A stretch of 64,000 nucleotides of DNA from Burkholderia contaminans (GTDB lineage Bacteria; Pseudomonadota; Gammaproteobacteria; Burkholderiales; Burkholderiaceae), in assembly GCF_029633825.1 (NCBI RefSeq), contig NZ_CP090642.1, positions 1,240,001 through 1,304,000 on the forward strand, written 5' to 3'. The position numbers and the translations under genes were made by a program. Positions within the stretch are counted from its first letter, which is position 1. Every line of letters starts with the position of its first letter. Below are positions 52,900 to 61,712 of this stretch, one piece after another. The notes beneath the pieces are model-generated. The model worked only from the letters and a program-made list of their open reading frames with translations, had not been told where the DNA came from and did no database searches.

Positions 52900-53955
52900 T
52901 CAGAACTGATGCCGCAGCCCGAGCCGGACCGCGGTCTGCGTCGAGCCGGACGCCGCCCCGCCGAGCGCCGCCTCGACCTGCGCGCCATACGCACTGTCGT
53001 GCCCGCGTGCGAATACCACGTAAAGGCCGGTACGCTTCGACAGCGAATAGTCGGCGCTCAACGTGACCTGGTTGGCCGAGCCGATGTCGCCGCCGCGCTG
53101 CTGGTACTGGAAGCCGCCGCCGAGCTGCAACGCCGGCGTGACCGCATAGGTCAAGCCGCCGTCATAGGTCGTGGCCCGCAGCGGCGCGGCGGCGCTGATC
53201 CGCACGTCCGACACCATGCCGAAGACGCGGAACTGCCCGACGTTGTAGCCTGCACCGCCCGAGAAATTGCGCAGATTGCCACCGGCAGTTACATCGTGCT
53301 GGCCGAAATAAGCGAGCGCGGCGCTGAACGCGCCTTGCGTGTAGGACAGCATCGCGCTTTGCACGCTGCTGCGCGCGACCGTGCCGGGCACGTTGCCGAA
53401 GCCCCACAGGCCGCCGAACGACAATCCGCCGAACGTCGGGCTCACGTACTTCACCGCATTGTTCACCTGGACGCCCCACACGCGGTTGTCGAGCGCACCG
53501 CCCGCCGACGCATTCGCCGGCAAGCCCCACGCGAGCAGGCCGGCCGGCGTGTTCGCGCCGATCGCGAAAGCCGGCATCAGATCGCCGACGAAATCGAACT
53601 GGCGCCCGAGCGTCACGGTCCCCCAGTCGCCGCCGAGCCCGACGTAGGCTTGCGAACTGAATGCGGAGCCGGGCACGGTCAGCGCGCCGTCGGAGGTCTG
53701 GAACTGGCTTTCGAGCCGAAAGACCGCATAGTTGGCGCCGCCGAGATCCTCCCTGCCCGTCAGGCCCCACACGTCGTTGCGCGACACGCCGGCCTGCAAC
53801 GCGAGCTGGCGCCCGCCACGCGGGGCGGACGCCACGTCGCTCGTATAGGTCACGCCCGTGTCCAGCGAACCGTAGAGCGTCACGCTCGATTGCGCGAACG
53901 CCGGTGCGACGGCACCGCAGCCGCACCATGCCACCATCCGGAACCACCCTTTCAT
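52900..53955 (-). CDS. Gram-negative porin
   Basis: The 351-residue outer-membrane protein has a signal peptide (cleavage near AFA-QSS, residue 22) and the porin start SSVTLYGSLDTGVTYTSDVA, then NDVWGLTGREDLGGANYAVF. It ends in a C-terminal Phe (RHQF). AGGAG lies 6 bases before ATG 53955. It is shorter than the neighbour porin and divergent from an IclR gene, with which it shares an AT-rich intergenic region, so it may be the entry channel for the substrate of the nearby catabolic operon (inference from position). Confidence 0.93.
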   Translation of the reverse strand: MKGWFRMVAWCGCGAVAPAFAQSSVTLYGSLDTGVTYTSDVASAPRGGRQLALQAGVSRNDVWGLTGREDLGGANYAVFRLESQFQTSDGALTVPGSAFSSQAYVGLGGDWGTVTLGRQFDFVGDLMPAFAIGANTPAGLLAWGLPANASAGGALDNRVWGVQVNNAVKYVSPTFGGLSFGGLWGFGNVPGTVARSSVQSAMLSYTQGAFSAALAYFGQHDVTAGGNLRNFSGGAGYNVGQFRVFGMVSDVRISAAAPLRATTYDGGLTYAVTPALQLGGGFQYQQRGGDIGSANQVTLSADYSLSKRTGLYVVFARGHDSAYGAQVEAALGGAASGSTQTAVRLGLRHQF

Positions 53956-54268
53956 CTGCTTCTCCTCATCGAAATTTCTCGGCCGATGTGCGCGTGAACC
54001 GACCGGCGCGGCAGCAACATCGATCCAGTGCGATTTCATTTTCTAAAATAGGAATCCATATCAATAGATATCGAAACGAACCACCTCGACACGGCTGGCA
54101 AGCTTCCCGCGCATGCGTCGACGCGCTTCCGGTTGCCGCCGGCACGACTTAAGTTAGACTACGGCCTGTCGCCCGCGGCGCCGCATGCCGTGCCGCAGCG
54201 CGGCAACCCGAAACCGCCTTCGTCGTTCACGTTCCCTAGCCGCGAGCCGTCTGATCCCGGATTACGTC
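53956..54268. promoter_or_regulatory. Divergent porin/IclR control region with two AT-rich dyads
   Basis: The gap holds ATTTTCTAAAAT (54038-54049, dyad with a 2-bp centre) and ATATC-AATA-GATAT (54058-54071, perfect 5-bp arms). They stand in an AT-rich patch between GC-rich flanks, about 85-115 bp from the porin start and 200 bp from the IclR start. IclR operators are short AT-rich dyads, so these are candidate sites; the assignment is inferred. Confidence 0.5.
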
Positions 54269-54997
54269 ATGTCGAGCCTCACCAAAATGCTGTCCATCCT
54301 CGACGTCTTCTCTTCGTCCGCGACGTCGATGACGGCCGAGGAAATCGCCGAACACATGGGCTTTTCGCGCACCACGTGCTATCGCTACGTGAAGGAACTG
54401 GCCTCCGTCGGCCTGCTCGTCGGCACCAACGGCCGCTATACGCTGGGCCCGCGCATCATCCATCTCGACTACAACATGCGGCAGTCGGACCCGACGCTCA
54501 CCGCCGCGAAGCCCGTGATCCAGAAGCTGGTTCAGGTCACCGGCGGCGACGCGCTCGTGTCGACGCTGTTCGACGAGCAGATCATCAACGTGATGCACGA
54601 AACCGGCGCCGAGAACCTGCAACTGGGCTTCGGCCGCGGCCGCATCATGCCGCTGTTTCAGGGCGCGTCGTCGAAAGTGATCGTCGCCGCGATGTCGCGC
54701 GCGCGGCTGAAGCGCCTGCACGAACGCCACAACGCCGAGCTGGGCGAGTTCGCGAGCGACTGGACGCAGTTCTGGCGCGCCTGCCAGCAGATCGTCGACG
54801 CGGGATACTGGATTTCGCGCGGCGAACTCGATGAAGGGTTCGTCGGCATCGCCGCACCGATTCGCACGGCCAGCAGCGGCGAGGTCAACAGCAGCCTGTC
54901 GCTGGTCTTTCGCGCCGAACACTTCGCGCTGTTCGACGAGCACGTGCTCGGCAAGCTGCTGATCGACGCGACCGCGCAGATCGGCGACGCGACCTGA
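54269..54997 (+). CDS. IclR family transcriptional regulator
   Basis: The 242-residue protein has an IclR winged HTH (SLTKMLSILDVFSSSATSMT, then AEEIAEHMGFSRTTCYRYVK) and a GAF-like effector domain (GGDALVSTLFDEQIINVMHE, GRIMPLFQGASSKVIVAAMS, GYWISRGELDEGFVGIAAPI). Family members control aromatic and acid catabolism. ATG 54269 directly precedes the HTH; an earlier frame from 54185 is Arg-rich and unlikely. It lies between a divergent porin and a convergent nine-gene operon and probably controls both. Confidence 0.92.
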   Translation: MSSLTKMLSILDVFSSSATSMTAEEIAEHMGFSRTTCYRYVKELASVGLLVGTNGRYTLGPRIIHLDYNMRQSDPTLTAAKPVIQKLVQVTGGDALVSTLFDEQIINVMHETGAENLQLGFGRGRIMPLFQGASSKVIVAAMSRARLKRLHERHNAELGEFASDWTQFWRACQQIVDAGYWISRGELDEGFVGIAAPIRTASSGEVNSSLSLVFRAEHFALFDEHVLGKLLIDATAQIGDAT

Positions 54998-55039
54998 GCA
55001 TGCGGCCGTCGTCACGCGCGATGGTCGACCGACATTCGC

Positions 55040-56497
55040 TCAGTTCATCTGCGTGATGAATTTGGTGACCAGATAGCCGTCGAACGTCTCCGTACCGCCC
55101 TCGCTGCCGAAGCCGCTGTCCTTCACGCCGCCGAACGGGATCTCCGCCGGCCCCATCCCGAAGTGATTGATGTTGACCATGCCGGCTTCGAGCGCACGGC
55201 CGATTCGGTGCGCATCGCGCGCCGACGTCGTGAACGCGTACGACGCGAGGCCGAACGGCAAGCGGTTCGCTTCGTCCAGCGCATCGTCGAGCGCGTCGAA
55301 CGGCACGATCCCGACGATCGGGCCGAACGGCTCCTCGTTCATCAGCCGCGTGTCGCGGGCCGGGCCCAGCACGACCGTCGGTGCGAAATAGTGCCCTGGC
55401 CCGGCCGCCGACAAGCGTGTCCCGCCTGCGGCAATCTCCGCCCCTTTAGCCTTCGCATCGGCGACAAACGCGTCGATCTCGGATACGCGCCGCGCGTGCG
55501 CAAGCGGCCCCATCGTGGTCGCCTCGTCCAACCCATGGCCGACACGAATCTTGCCGACCGCGTCGATATACGCGCCGACGAACCGGTCGAACACCGGGCG
55601 CTGCACGAAGAAACGCGTCGGCGACACGCAAACCTGCCCGGCATTGCGAAACTTGTACGCAGCCAGTATCGTCGCGGCACGCTCGATTTCTGCGTCCGCG
55701 CAGACCAGCACCGGCGCATGCCCGCCCAGCTCCATGGTCATGCGCTTCATGTGCGACGCGGCGAGCGCCGCCAGTTGCTTGCCGACCGGCACCGAACCCG
55801 TGAACGAGATCTTGCGCACGAGCGGCGACTCGATCAGCTGCGTGGACACGTCGGCCGGCACGCCCCAGACGACGTTCAGGCAGCCCGCGGGCAAGCCGGC
55901 ATCGTGAAAGATGCGCGCGAGCGCGACGATCGCGCTCGGCGATTCCTCCGGTCCTTTCAGCACCAGCGTGCACCCAGACGCAAGCGCGGCCGCGATCTTG
56001 TGCATCGCCTGGCTGAACGGAAAATTCCACGGAGAGAACGCCGCGCACACGCCGATCGGTTCGCGCAACACTGTCTGCGCGACGTCCGGCGAGCGCGACG
56101 GCACGACGCGGCCGTAGGTGCGACGCCCCTCCTCCGCATGCCATTCGAGCTGCTCGGCGGACGACACGACCTCGGCGATCGCCTCGCGAAGCGGCTTGCC
56201 CTGGTCCATCGTGATGTGGCGGCCGATCGCCGGCGCACGCTCGCGCACCAGCGCAGCCGCGCGACGCAGGATGTCCGAGCGCGCGAGCGGCGACTCGCGT
56301 CGCCACGTCGCGAACGCACAATGCGCGGCGCGCACGGCGGCGTCGATATCGGCCGGCGTCGCATGCGGCAGGTCGCCGAGCACGCTGCCGGTTCCCGGAT
56401 CGAGCACGGGCTGCGTGCGGCGGCCGTCGGCCTGAAGGAACCGGCCGTCGATATACAGATGGAGCGACGCGTAATCGCGTTGCGCATGAGGTGTCAT
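55040..56497 (-). CDS. NAD(P)-dependent aldehyde dehydrogenase, semialdehyde type
   Basis: The 485-residue enzyme has ALDH features: [36 protein letters not shown], catalytic Glu in [12 protein letters not shown], catalytic Cys in [13 protein letters not shown], and [20 protein letters not shown] near the end. The C-terminal motif points to the succinate-semialdehyde/aldehyde group. ATG 56497 is preferred over a frame to 56599. It is the last gene of the nine-gene operon, 79 bp after the NIPSNAP gene, and would oxidise an aldehyde product of the pathway. Confidence 0.92.
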   Translation of the reverse strand: MTPHAQRDYASLHLYIDGRFLQADGRRTQPVLDPGTGSVLGDLPHATPADIDAAVRAAHCAFATWRRESPLARSDILRRAAALVRERAPAIGRHITMDQGKPLREAIAEVVSSAEQLEWHAEEGRRTYGRVVPSRSPDVAQTVLREPIGVCAAFSPWNFPFSQAMHKIAAALASGCTLVLKGPEESPSAIVALARIFHDAGLPAGCLNVVWGVPADVSTQLIESPLVRKISFTGSVPVGKQLAALAASHMKRMTMELGGHAPVLVCADAEIERAATILAAYKFRNAGQVCVSPTRFFVQRPVFDRFVGAYIDAVGKIRVGHGLDEATTMGPLAHARRVSEIDAFVADAKAKGAEIAAGGTRLSAAGPGHYFAPTVVLGPARDTRLMNEEPFGPIVGIVPFDALDDALDEANRLPFGLASYAFTTSARDAHRIGRALEAGMVNINHFGMGPAEIPFGGVKDSGFGSEGGTETFDGYLVTKFITQMN

Positions 56498-56576
56498 GCG
56501 GGAAGTCAGCGGCGTAAACGGAATCAAGGCGGATACCTCGGTAGAGACTGCACGATGGGCCGACGTGGCGAACGCG

Positions 56577-56909
56577 TCATGCGGCTGGCGGCGGTGCACG
56601 CAACAGGCCGCCGATTTCCTGTCGGAGAATCTGGTTTTCCTGCCGGACGAGCAGATGCCGAACCTTGCCGCGAAACGTCCTGAACTCGGGATCGGCCATC
56701 AGCACGGCACGACGCCGGGCCCGATCGTCGAGCGAATCGAACGCCCACAGATAGACGAGCTGGTTCAGCGGTCCGATTTCCATCGCGAAACAGCCGACCA
56801 TCGTGCCGAGCGCATGCTCCTGCGGCCCGCGGCCGCACTCCGCATAGAGCCGCAGATACTCTGCGACGCCGCCCGGCACGAGCGTGTAGGTGCGTTGTTC
56901 AACAAACAT
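56577..56909 (-). CDS. NIPSNAP family protein
   Basis: The 110-residue protein starts [20 protein letters not shown] and has [20 protein letters not shown] followed by a [20 protein letters not shown] helix. These are the marks of the NIPSNAP ferredoxin-like fold (a dimeric alpha/beta barrel). Bacterial members often sit in aromatic or terpene catabolic operons with unclear roles. Its start overlaps the end of the hydroxylase gene by 11 bases, so translation is coupled. Confidence 0.85.
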   Translation of the reverse strand: MFVEQRTYTLVPGGVAEYLRLYAECGRGPQEHALGTMVGCFAMEIGPLNQLVYLWAFDSLDDRARRRAVLMADPEFRTFRGKVRHLLVRQENQILRQEIGGLLRAPPPAA

Positions 56910-58530
56910 CCGCGGTCTCCCGTTGTCGCGGTGCAAAGGCCTGGAACGCCGCGGTCACGCCGGCCATTCCGGCGGCGTCCGTCTGCGCGGCCACGTAGCG
57001 ATCGGGGCGCACGACCACGAGCGGCCCGCGATGCCGGTCGAACCATGCCGCCAGCGCGTTGTCGACATCCTCGACGCACACGCTGTCGTGGGCGCTCGTC
57101 ACGCGCCGTGCGCGGCCCGTCCCGCTACGCGAGCGATTGACCTGAACGAAGGTCGCACCCAGCGCCGTCCAGTACGCGCGATCGTCGTCGCTCAGGCACG
57201 CCTGCGGATCGCATTGCCAGCCGACGATCGCGAACCACGGGCCGAGCACGTCGTCGAGCTTGCGGCGCACGCCGTCGGCCGTTTCGACGTCGGGCTGCGC
57301 GATCATCCTGCCCGTCGCGTCGCCCGGCGCGCCCGGCAGCACGACGCCCCGCGTATAGCTCGGCATCGGCTTGAAACGCATCTGCAGCACGTAGTCCTTC
57401 AGGCCGGGCGCATATCGCGCGAGCCCGAGGAACCGGTCGCGCAGAAACGCGACGAGCCGGTTGGTCGGCATCAGCATCGCGCCGAACGTGTCCGCGAGAT
57501 CGATCATCGCCTTCGCGTGGTCGCGGCGTTCCGATTCGTAGGTGTGGATCACGCCGGGATCGAGCGTGCCGTTCACGACGCCTGCCAGTTTCCACGCGAG
57601 ATTGCCGACGTCGCGCAAGCCCGCATTCAGGCCCTGGCCGATCCACGGCGGGCTCAGGTGGGCGGCGTCGCCGACGAGCGCCACGCGGCCCGCCACGAAG
57701 CGCTCGGCCACGCGAGAATGGTGCGTATAGGTCCGTGCGCGCACGATCTCGATGCGCTCGACGTCGTCGACGTACGGCGCGATCAGCGCGCGGATCGATT
57801 CGGGCCGGGCAATCGCCTCCGCGTCTTCATGCGGGAATACGAGAAACTCCCAGCGCCGGAAATTGAACGGCAGATAGATGCACACGTTCGGGCGGCGCGG
57901 GTCGCAGTTCAGCGCCGTGCACGGCTGGTCGAGCCCGGCGTTCTTCACGTCGACCACGACCCATTTGATCGGGTGCGTCGTGCCGGCCAGCTTGATGTCG
58001 AGCCAGTCGCGCATCGGGCTGCGCCCGCCGTCGGCCGCCACCACGTAGTCGGCATCGAGCGCATATTGCCGGCCGTCGGCACCGCGCACCTGCAACGTGA
58101 CGCAGCGATCGTCCTGTTCGACGCCGACCACTTCCTCGCCGGTCCGCAGCGATACGTGCGGATAGCGCGCCAGCCCCGCGCGCAGCGTGTGTTCGGCCAG
58201 TTGCTGCATGAAGATGTTGCGCCGCCACCAGCCGAATTCGCGGTTTGACGGGCGGATATCGGCAAAGCATTCGCCATTCGCCTTGAACATGCGCAACGGC
58301 ACGTTCTGGATGATGTCGCGGCTCAGTTCGTCAGCGAGCCCCGCGGTCTGAAACATCCGCAATGCTTCGTCGTCGATGCCGACCGCGCGCGGAAAATCGA
58401 CGACGTCCGCTGCCTTCTCGATGATCACCGTCGCGACACCGTAAAGGCCGAGCAGGTTTGCCATCGCGACGCCGTTCGGGCCCGCGCCGACGATCGCGAC
58501 CGACGTCCGGTTCAGGTTGTTCGCTTTCAT
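56899..58530 (-). CDS. FAD-dependent aromatic hydroxylase (MhpA-like)
   Basis: The 543-residue flavoprotein has the FAD-binding GxGxxG in VAIVGAGPNGVAMANLLGLY, the DG motif in DYVVAADGGRSPMRDWL, and the GD motif in RVALVGDAAHLSPPWIGQGL with NAGLRDVGNLAWKLAG. The layout and length are those of 3-(3-hydroxyphenyl)propionate hydroxylases and related phenol monooxygenases, with a C-terminal thioredoxin-like domain. It overlaps the hydrolase stop by 4 bases and the NIPSNAP start by 11. It would add a hydroxyl to an aromatic or related acid; substrate unknown. Confidence 0.92.
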   Translation of the reverse strand: MKANNLNRTSVAIVGAGPNGVAMANLLGLYGVATVIIEKAADVVDFPRAVGIDDEALRMFQTAGLADELSRDIIQNVPLRMFKANGECFADIRPSNREFGWWRRNIFMQQLAEHTLRAGLARYPHVSLRTGEEVVGVEQDDRCVTLQVRGADGRQYALDADYVVAADGGRSPMRDWLDIKLAGTTHPIKWVVVDVKNAGLDQPCTALNCDPRRPNVCIYLPFNFRRWEFLVFPHEDAEAIARPESIRALIAPYVDDVERIEIVRARTYTHHSRVAERFVAGRVALVGDAAHLSPPWIGQGLNAGLRDVGNLAWKLAGVVNGTLDPGVIHTYESERRDHAKAMIDLADTFGAMLMPTNRLVAFLRDRFLGLARYAPGLKDYVLQMRFKPMPSYTRGVVLPGAPGDATGRMIAQPDVETADGVRRKLDDVLGPWFAIVGWQCDPQACLSDDDRAYWTALGATFVQVNRSRSGTGRARRVTSAHDSVCVEDVDNALAAWFDRHRGPLVVVRPDRYVAAQTDAAGMAGVTAAFQAFAPRQRETADVC

Positions 58531-59450
58531 TCGCCCGCGCCTCCGCTGCGCCATGCAGGATCATCGAGACGATCGAGCCACGACCGCAATGCGCGATTGA
58601 ATGCATCGGGTTGATCGTCATGCACGTAATGCGTTGCCCCGGGAATGTCGATCCGCTCGATTTCCGCATTGGCGGCCGCCATTTCGGCCGCCACGTCCGC
58701 GGACAGGAAATCCGAGTCGCCGCCGCGCAGCAGCAACGTCGGCACGTGCAGGTTGAGGATCAGCGGCCACAAATGGACGAGCTGCTCCGGTGTCGCGGCG
58801 AGCCGTGCGGCCGCAATCCCTTGCGCGTCGTGCCGCCAGACGATCCTCCCCTGCTCGTCTTCTTTCAGCGAATGCGCGATGCGCGAATCGAGCGCGGATT
58901 CCGCGATGTTCGGCCGCTGGCGTCGCCAGAACGTGCGTGCGTCGTCCCACGACACGAACGCATCGGGCGTTTCCTTCAGCTCGCGCTTGATGCGCTCCGA
59001 ACCCGGCGAGCCGGCCGACGCGCCGGGGCCCATGTCCTCGATCACGAGGCCCGCGAGCCGTACGGCGTGCCTTTCGGCGTGCCGTTCGGCGTACCGTTCC
59101 AGTTGCGCCGCCGCGTAGACGAATGCATTGGCGCCACCCATCGAGTGCCCGACCAGCACGAATCGTCGCAGGTCGAGCGCGCGCACCAATGCGTCGAGAT
59201 CGCGCACGTAGGCGGCCGCGTAGTAGTCCCGTCGCGGATCCCAGTCGCTCAGCCCGCGCCCGCGCTGATCGAGCGCGACGACCCGGTAGCGGTCGACCAG
59301 CGCAGCGGCGACGGGCGCCCAGGTATGCGCGTAACTGCGCAAGCCGTGCAGCATCACCACGGTCGGCGCATCGTCGCGCCCCCAGCTCACGTAGTGCAGC
59401 CGCAATCCATCGTTGTCGACCCATCCCTCGTTGACGGACGCCGTGTTCAT
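58527..59450 (-). CDS. Alpha/beta-fold hydrolase
   Basis: The 307-residue enzyme has the alpha/beta-hydrolase nucleophile elbow GHSMGGANA (Ser within), an oxyanion HGLRSYAHTW segment, and a C-terminal catalytic His in GATHYVHDDQPDAF. A catalytic Asp is likely in GGDSDFLS. Residues after the elbow contain an imperfect repeat (RYAERHAERHAVR). ATG 59450 with GAGGAG 6 bases upstream is preferred. C-C bond hydrolases of this family act on meta-cleavage products, a fitting role beside a hydroxylase and a VOC protein; an esterase role is equally possible. Confidence 0.9.
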   Translation of the reverse strand: MNTASVNEGWVDNDGLRLHYVSWGRDDAPTVVMLHGLRSYAHTWAPVAAALVDRYRVVALDQRGRGLSDWDPRRDYYAAAYVRDLDALVRALDLRRFVLVGHSMGGANAFVYAAAQLERYAERHAERHAVRLAGLVIEDMGPGASAGSPGSERIKRELKETPDAFVSWDDARTFWRRQRPNIAESALDSRIAHSLKEDEQGRIVWRHDAQGIAAARLAATPEQLVHLWPLILNLHVPTLLLRGGDSDFLSADVAAEMAAANAEIERIDIPGATHYVHDDQPDAFNRALRSWLDRLDDPAWRSGGAGE

Positions 59451-59477
59451 CATCTGCTCCTCGCCCGACATGCGCGC

Positions 59478-60083
59478 TCAGACCAGACCGTCGCGACCGA
59501 CGATCTCGCTCGCCTTCAGGCCGCCGAGCCGTGCATGCAGCCGGCCGCGCGTCGCGAATGCGAAGATCACCAGCACTTCGTCGTCGTTCGGCGCATCCGG
59601 AAACAGGCACGTCACCGTGTCGTAGTGCGAGCGCACGTAGAGTGCATCCTTGTGCGCGAGCGGCACGTCGATCACTGTGTTGATCGGGCCGCGCTTGCCG
59701 CTCGACGGCACCCATGATTTGCCGCCGCCCAGCGCCGCGCGGATCGGCTCCGCGAAGATCGACGTGAGGAACGCGTTGCCGTGTTCGTATTCGCCGGCCG
59801 AACCGACCAGGCACGCCTTGCCGTAGCTCTCGATCGCGCGGCCGTCGGCGAGCGACGCGATGCGTCGCGCAAACTCCTTGCCGAGCGCGGGCGACGGACG
59901 CACGAGATCGTCGAGGTTTTCGCTGAATCGCCCTGCGTACGGGTTGTGAACTGCCGCGGCGATCACGATCTTGCGCAACGGCTCGCCGTCCGCGAGCTGA
60001 CCGGTTTCGTTCGCGAGCGAATCCTCGATCTGCGTGTACCACTTGCGGATATGAAAACCTTCGAAATTGGCGGTCTTGCTCAT
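59478..60083 (-). CDS. AA_synth (DUF1185) family protein
   Basis: The 201-residue protein matches the pattern of the amino-acid-synthesis (DUF1185, PF06684) family: KIVIAAAVHNPYAGRFSENL near residue 40, then RAIESYGKACLVGSAGEYEH GNAF and KSWVPSSGKRGPINTVIDVP. The biochemical activity of this family is poorly defined. ATG 60083 is used because AGGA stands 6 bases upstream (the ATG at 60089 is too close). It is in the middle of the operon. Some homologues occur next to ring-opening and amidohydrolase genes. Confidence 0.78.
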   Translation of the reverse strand: MSKTANFEGFHIRKWYTQIEDSLANETGQLADGEPLRKIVIAAAVHNPYAGRFSENLDDLVRPSPALGKEFARRIASLADGRAIESYGKACLVGSAGEYEHGNAFLTSIFAEPIRAALGGGKSWVPSSGKRGPINTVIDVPLAHKDALYVRSHYDTVTCLFPDAPNDDEVLVIFAFATRGRLHARLGGLKASEIVGRDGLV

Positions 60084-60131
60084 TTGCATTCCTATATAAA
60101 ACGTCGATGATGCGGATGGAAAGGCGGCGCC

Positions 60132-60647
60132 TCAGTCGAACAGCGGTTCGAGCTGGACGGGGTCGCTCGGCGCGTTGTATCGATGCAGCACGCGCTTGCC
60201 CTCTTCGTCGTCCATGACGGTCTCGCAGAAGAATTCGAGCCGGTTGCCGTCCGGGTCCGTGAAATACACGCCAATCCCGACCTTGTGATCGGTGATCTTG
60301 ACGATCGGCACGTCGCGGCGAATCAGCATCCCGTACAGGCGGCGCAATTCGGTCAGCCCGCCGGCGATTTCGAGGCCGTAGTGCTGCAGGCCGATCGTGC
60401 CGAGCTCCGCATCGGATGCCGCGCGAATCAGCGCGATGTCGTGGTGCTTCTGGCCGAACGACATGAACACCCACTGCGCGTCGCGCGCGGTTTCCGTCAT
60501 GCCGAGCACGTCGGCGTACCAGATGCTCGAGCGAACGGGATCGCGCACGAACAGCGACAGGTGAGTGCGCTGCACGCGCGGCGTCGGCAGCGGCAGGCCG
60601 CTCGCGTTCGCACGCTCGGCGTGTTGCCGGATATCGGACGGTGTCAT
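60132..60647 (-). CDS. VOC (glyoxalase/dioxygenase) superfamily protein
   Basis: The 171-residue protein has one VOC module: RTHLSLFVRDPVRSSIWYAD (first metal His), QHYGLEIAGGLTELRRLYGM (second His), and GVYFTDPDGNRLEFFCE (Glu). Its size suits a glyoxalase-like or single-domain extradiol-type protein. Metal ligands H, H and E are in place. In an aromatic-type operon it may cleave or isomerise an intermediate. The exact reaction is unknown. Confidence 0.87.
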   Translation of the reverse strand: MTPSDIRQHAERANASGLPLPTPRVQRTHLSLFVRDPVRSSIWYADVLGMTETARDAQWVFMSFGQKHHDIALIRAASDAELGTIGLQHYGLEIAGGLTELRRLYGMLIRRDVPIVKITDHKVGIGVYFTDPDGNRLEFFCETVMDDEEGKRVLHRYNAPSDPVQLEPLFD

Positions 60648-60659
60648 CGTTCGCTCCGC

Positions 60660-61697
60660 TCAGTGGGTCGACTGCGCGTGGGCGGCCAGCGGCGCCTCGA
60701 ACGGCGTCCACGCCACCGCCGTGATCTCGCTGAAATCGCGCCATTCCTTGGTCCAGTTCCGGCCGCCGTCGCGCGAGCGGAACAGGTGCCCGTACTTGGT
60801 GCCCGCATACACGAGCGCCGGTTGGGCCGCGTGCACGCCGAACGCCCAGAACGTGGAGTTCGGCGGCGTGTGCAGATCCGTCTCGTGCCACGCGTAACCG
60901 CGATCGGTCGAGCGGTAGATGCGGCTGCGGCTGCCCGGCGTGCCGTCGCCGATCGCCATCAGCAGGTCGCCTTCCGGCTCCGGCAGTTGCACGACGGTGC
61001 GCGTGTAGTACAGCCCGTCGAAGCGGTCGCGCGACAGCTTGCCGTCCCAGGTCAGGCCGTCGTCCTCGCTCACGTACACCGCGTTGACCGTCAGCAGCAC
61101 CGTGGTCTCCGGCCGGCCTTGCTTGGCAGGCAGAATTGCGATCGCGTGAATGTCGCTGTTGCGGATCGCGGAGCCGGGGCCGTCCACGCGCGTCCAGCTC
61201 GCGCCGGCGTCGCGGCTGCGCCACGCGCCGCCCTCCTCCACGCCGTACCAGACGTTGCGGCTGTCGTCCGGGTCCACGCAGATCGTCAGCAGCCGCGGAC
61301 GATTGACGCCCGAGCAAAACTCCGGAAACTCGGGCGCCGTTCGTTCCCAGGTCGCGCCCGCGTCGCTCGACTTGTAAAGCGCGGCGCGCGACGGCGCGCC
61401 GGTGCCCGCATAGAGCACTGCCGGGTTGGCCGGATCGATCGCGATCGACCAGACCGTCTGCCCGTTCAGCAGGTTCTCGGGCCGGAACCAGTGCGCGCCG
61501 CCATCGTCGCTGATGCACAGCCCCGAATCGGCCCCGGCATAGACGCGCGACGGCGTCGCGGGATCCACCGCGAGCGCGCGCACGATGCCGTCGAACTCGA
61601 TCGGTTCGGCGAGGCCGAGACGATGCCAGGTCTTGCCGTCGTCGTTCGAGCGCAGGATGCCTTGCCCGGCGGTGGCGACCAGTACGGTTGCGGTCAT
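60660..61697 (-). CDS. Asp-box (BNR/sialidase-like) beta-propeller protein
   Basis: The 345-residue protein consists of repeated Asp-box motifs: RSNDDGKTWHRL, ISDDGGAHWFRP, KSSDAGATWERT, RSRDAGASWTRV, VSEDDGLTWDGK, RSTDRGYAWHET and RSRDGGRNWTKE. Each marks a blade of a propeller of about seven blades. No signal peptide is seen (MTATVLVATAGQGILR), so it should be cytoplasmic, unusual for this fold. Sialidase catalytic residues are not evident. Its role in a catabolic operon is unknown; a lactonase-like or photosystem-assembly-like scaffold is possible. Confidence 0.85.
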   Translation of the reverse strand: MTATVLVATAGQGILRSNDDGKTWHRLGLAEPIEFDGIVRALAVDPATPSRVYAGADSGLCISDDGGAHWFRPENLLNGQTVWSIAIDPANPAVLYAGTGAPSRAALYKSSDAGATWERTAPEFPEFCSGVNRPRLLTICVDPDDSRNVWYGVEEGGAWRSRDAGASWTRVDGPGSAIRNSDIHAIAILPAKQGRPETTVLLTVNAVYVSEDDGLTWDGKLSRDRFDGLYYTRTVVQLPEPEGDLLMAIGDGTPGSRSRIYRSTDRGYAWHETDLHTPPNSTFWAFGVHAAQPALVYAGTKYGHLFRSRDGGRNWTKEWRDFSEITAVAWTPFEAPLAAHAQSTH

Positions 61698-61712
61698 GAA
61701 GTGCTCCTTGTG

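Noticed and set aside
58527..59450. In-frame start of the hydrolase at 59471
   Set aside because: The site GAGGAG lies inside that extended frame and is correctly spaced for the ATG at 59448-59450, so the shorter product is preferred.
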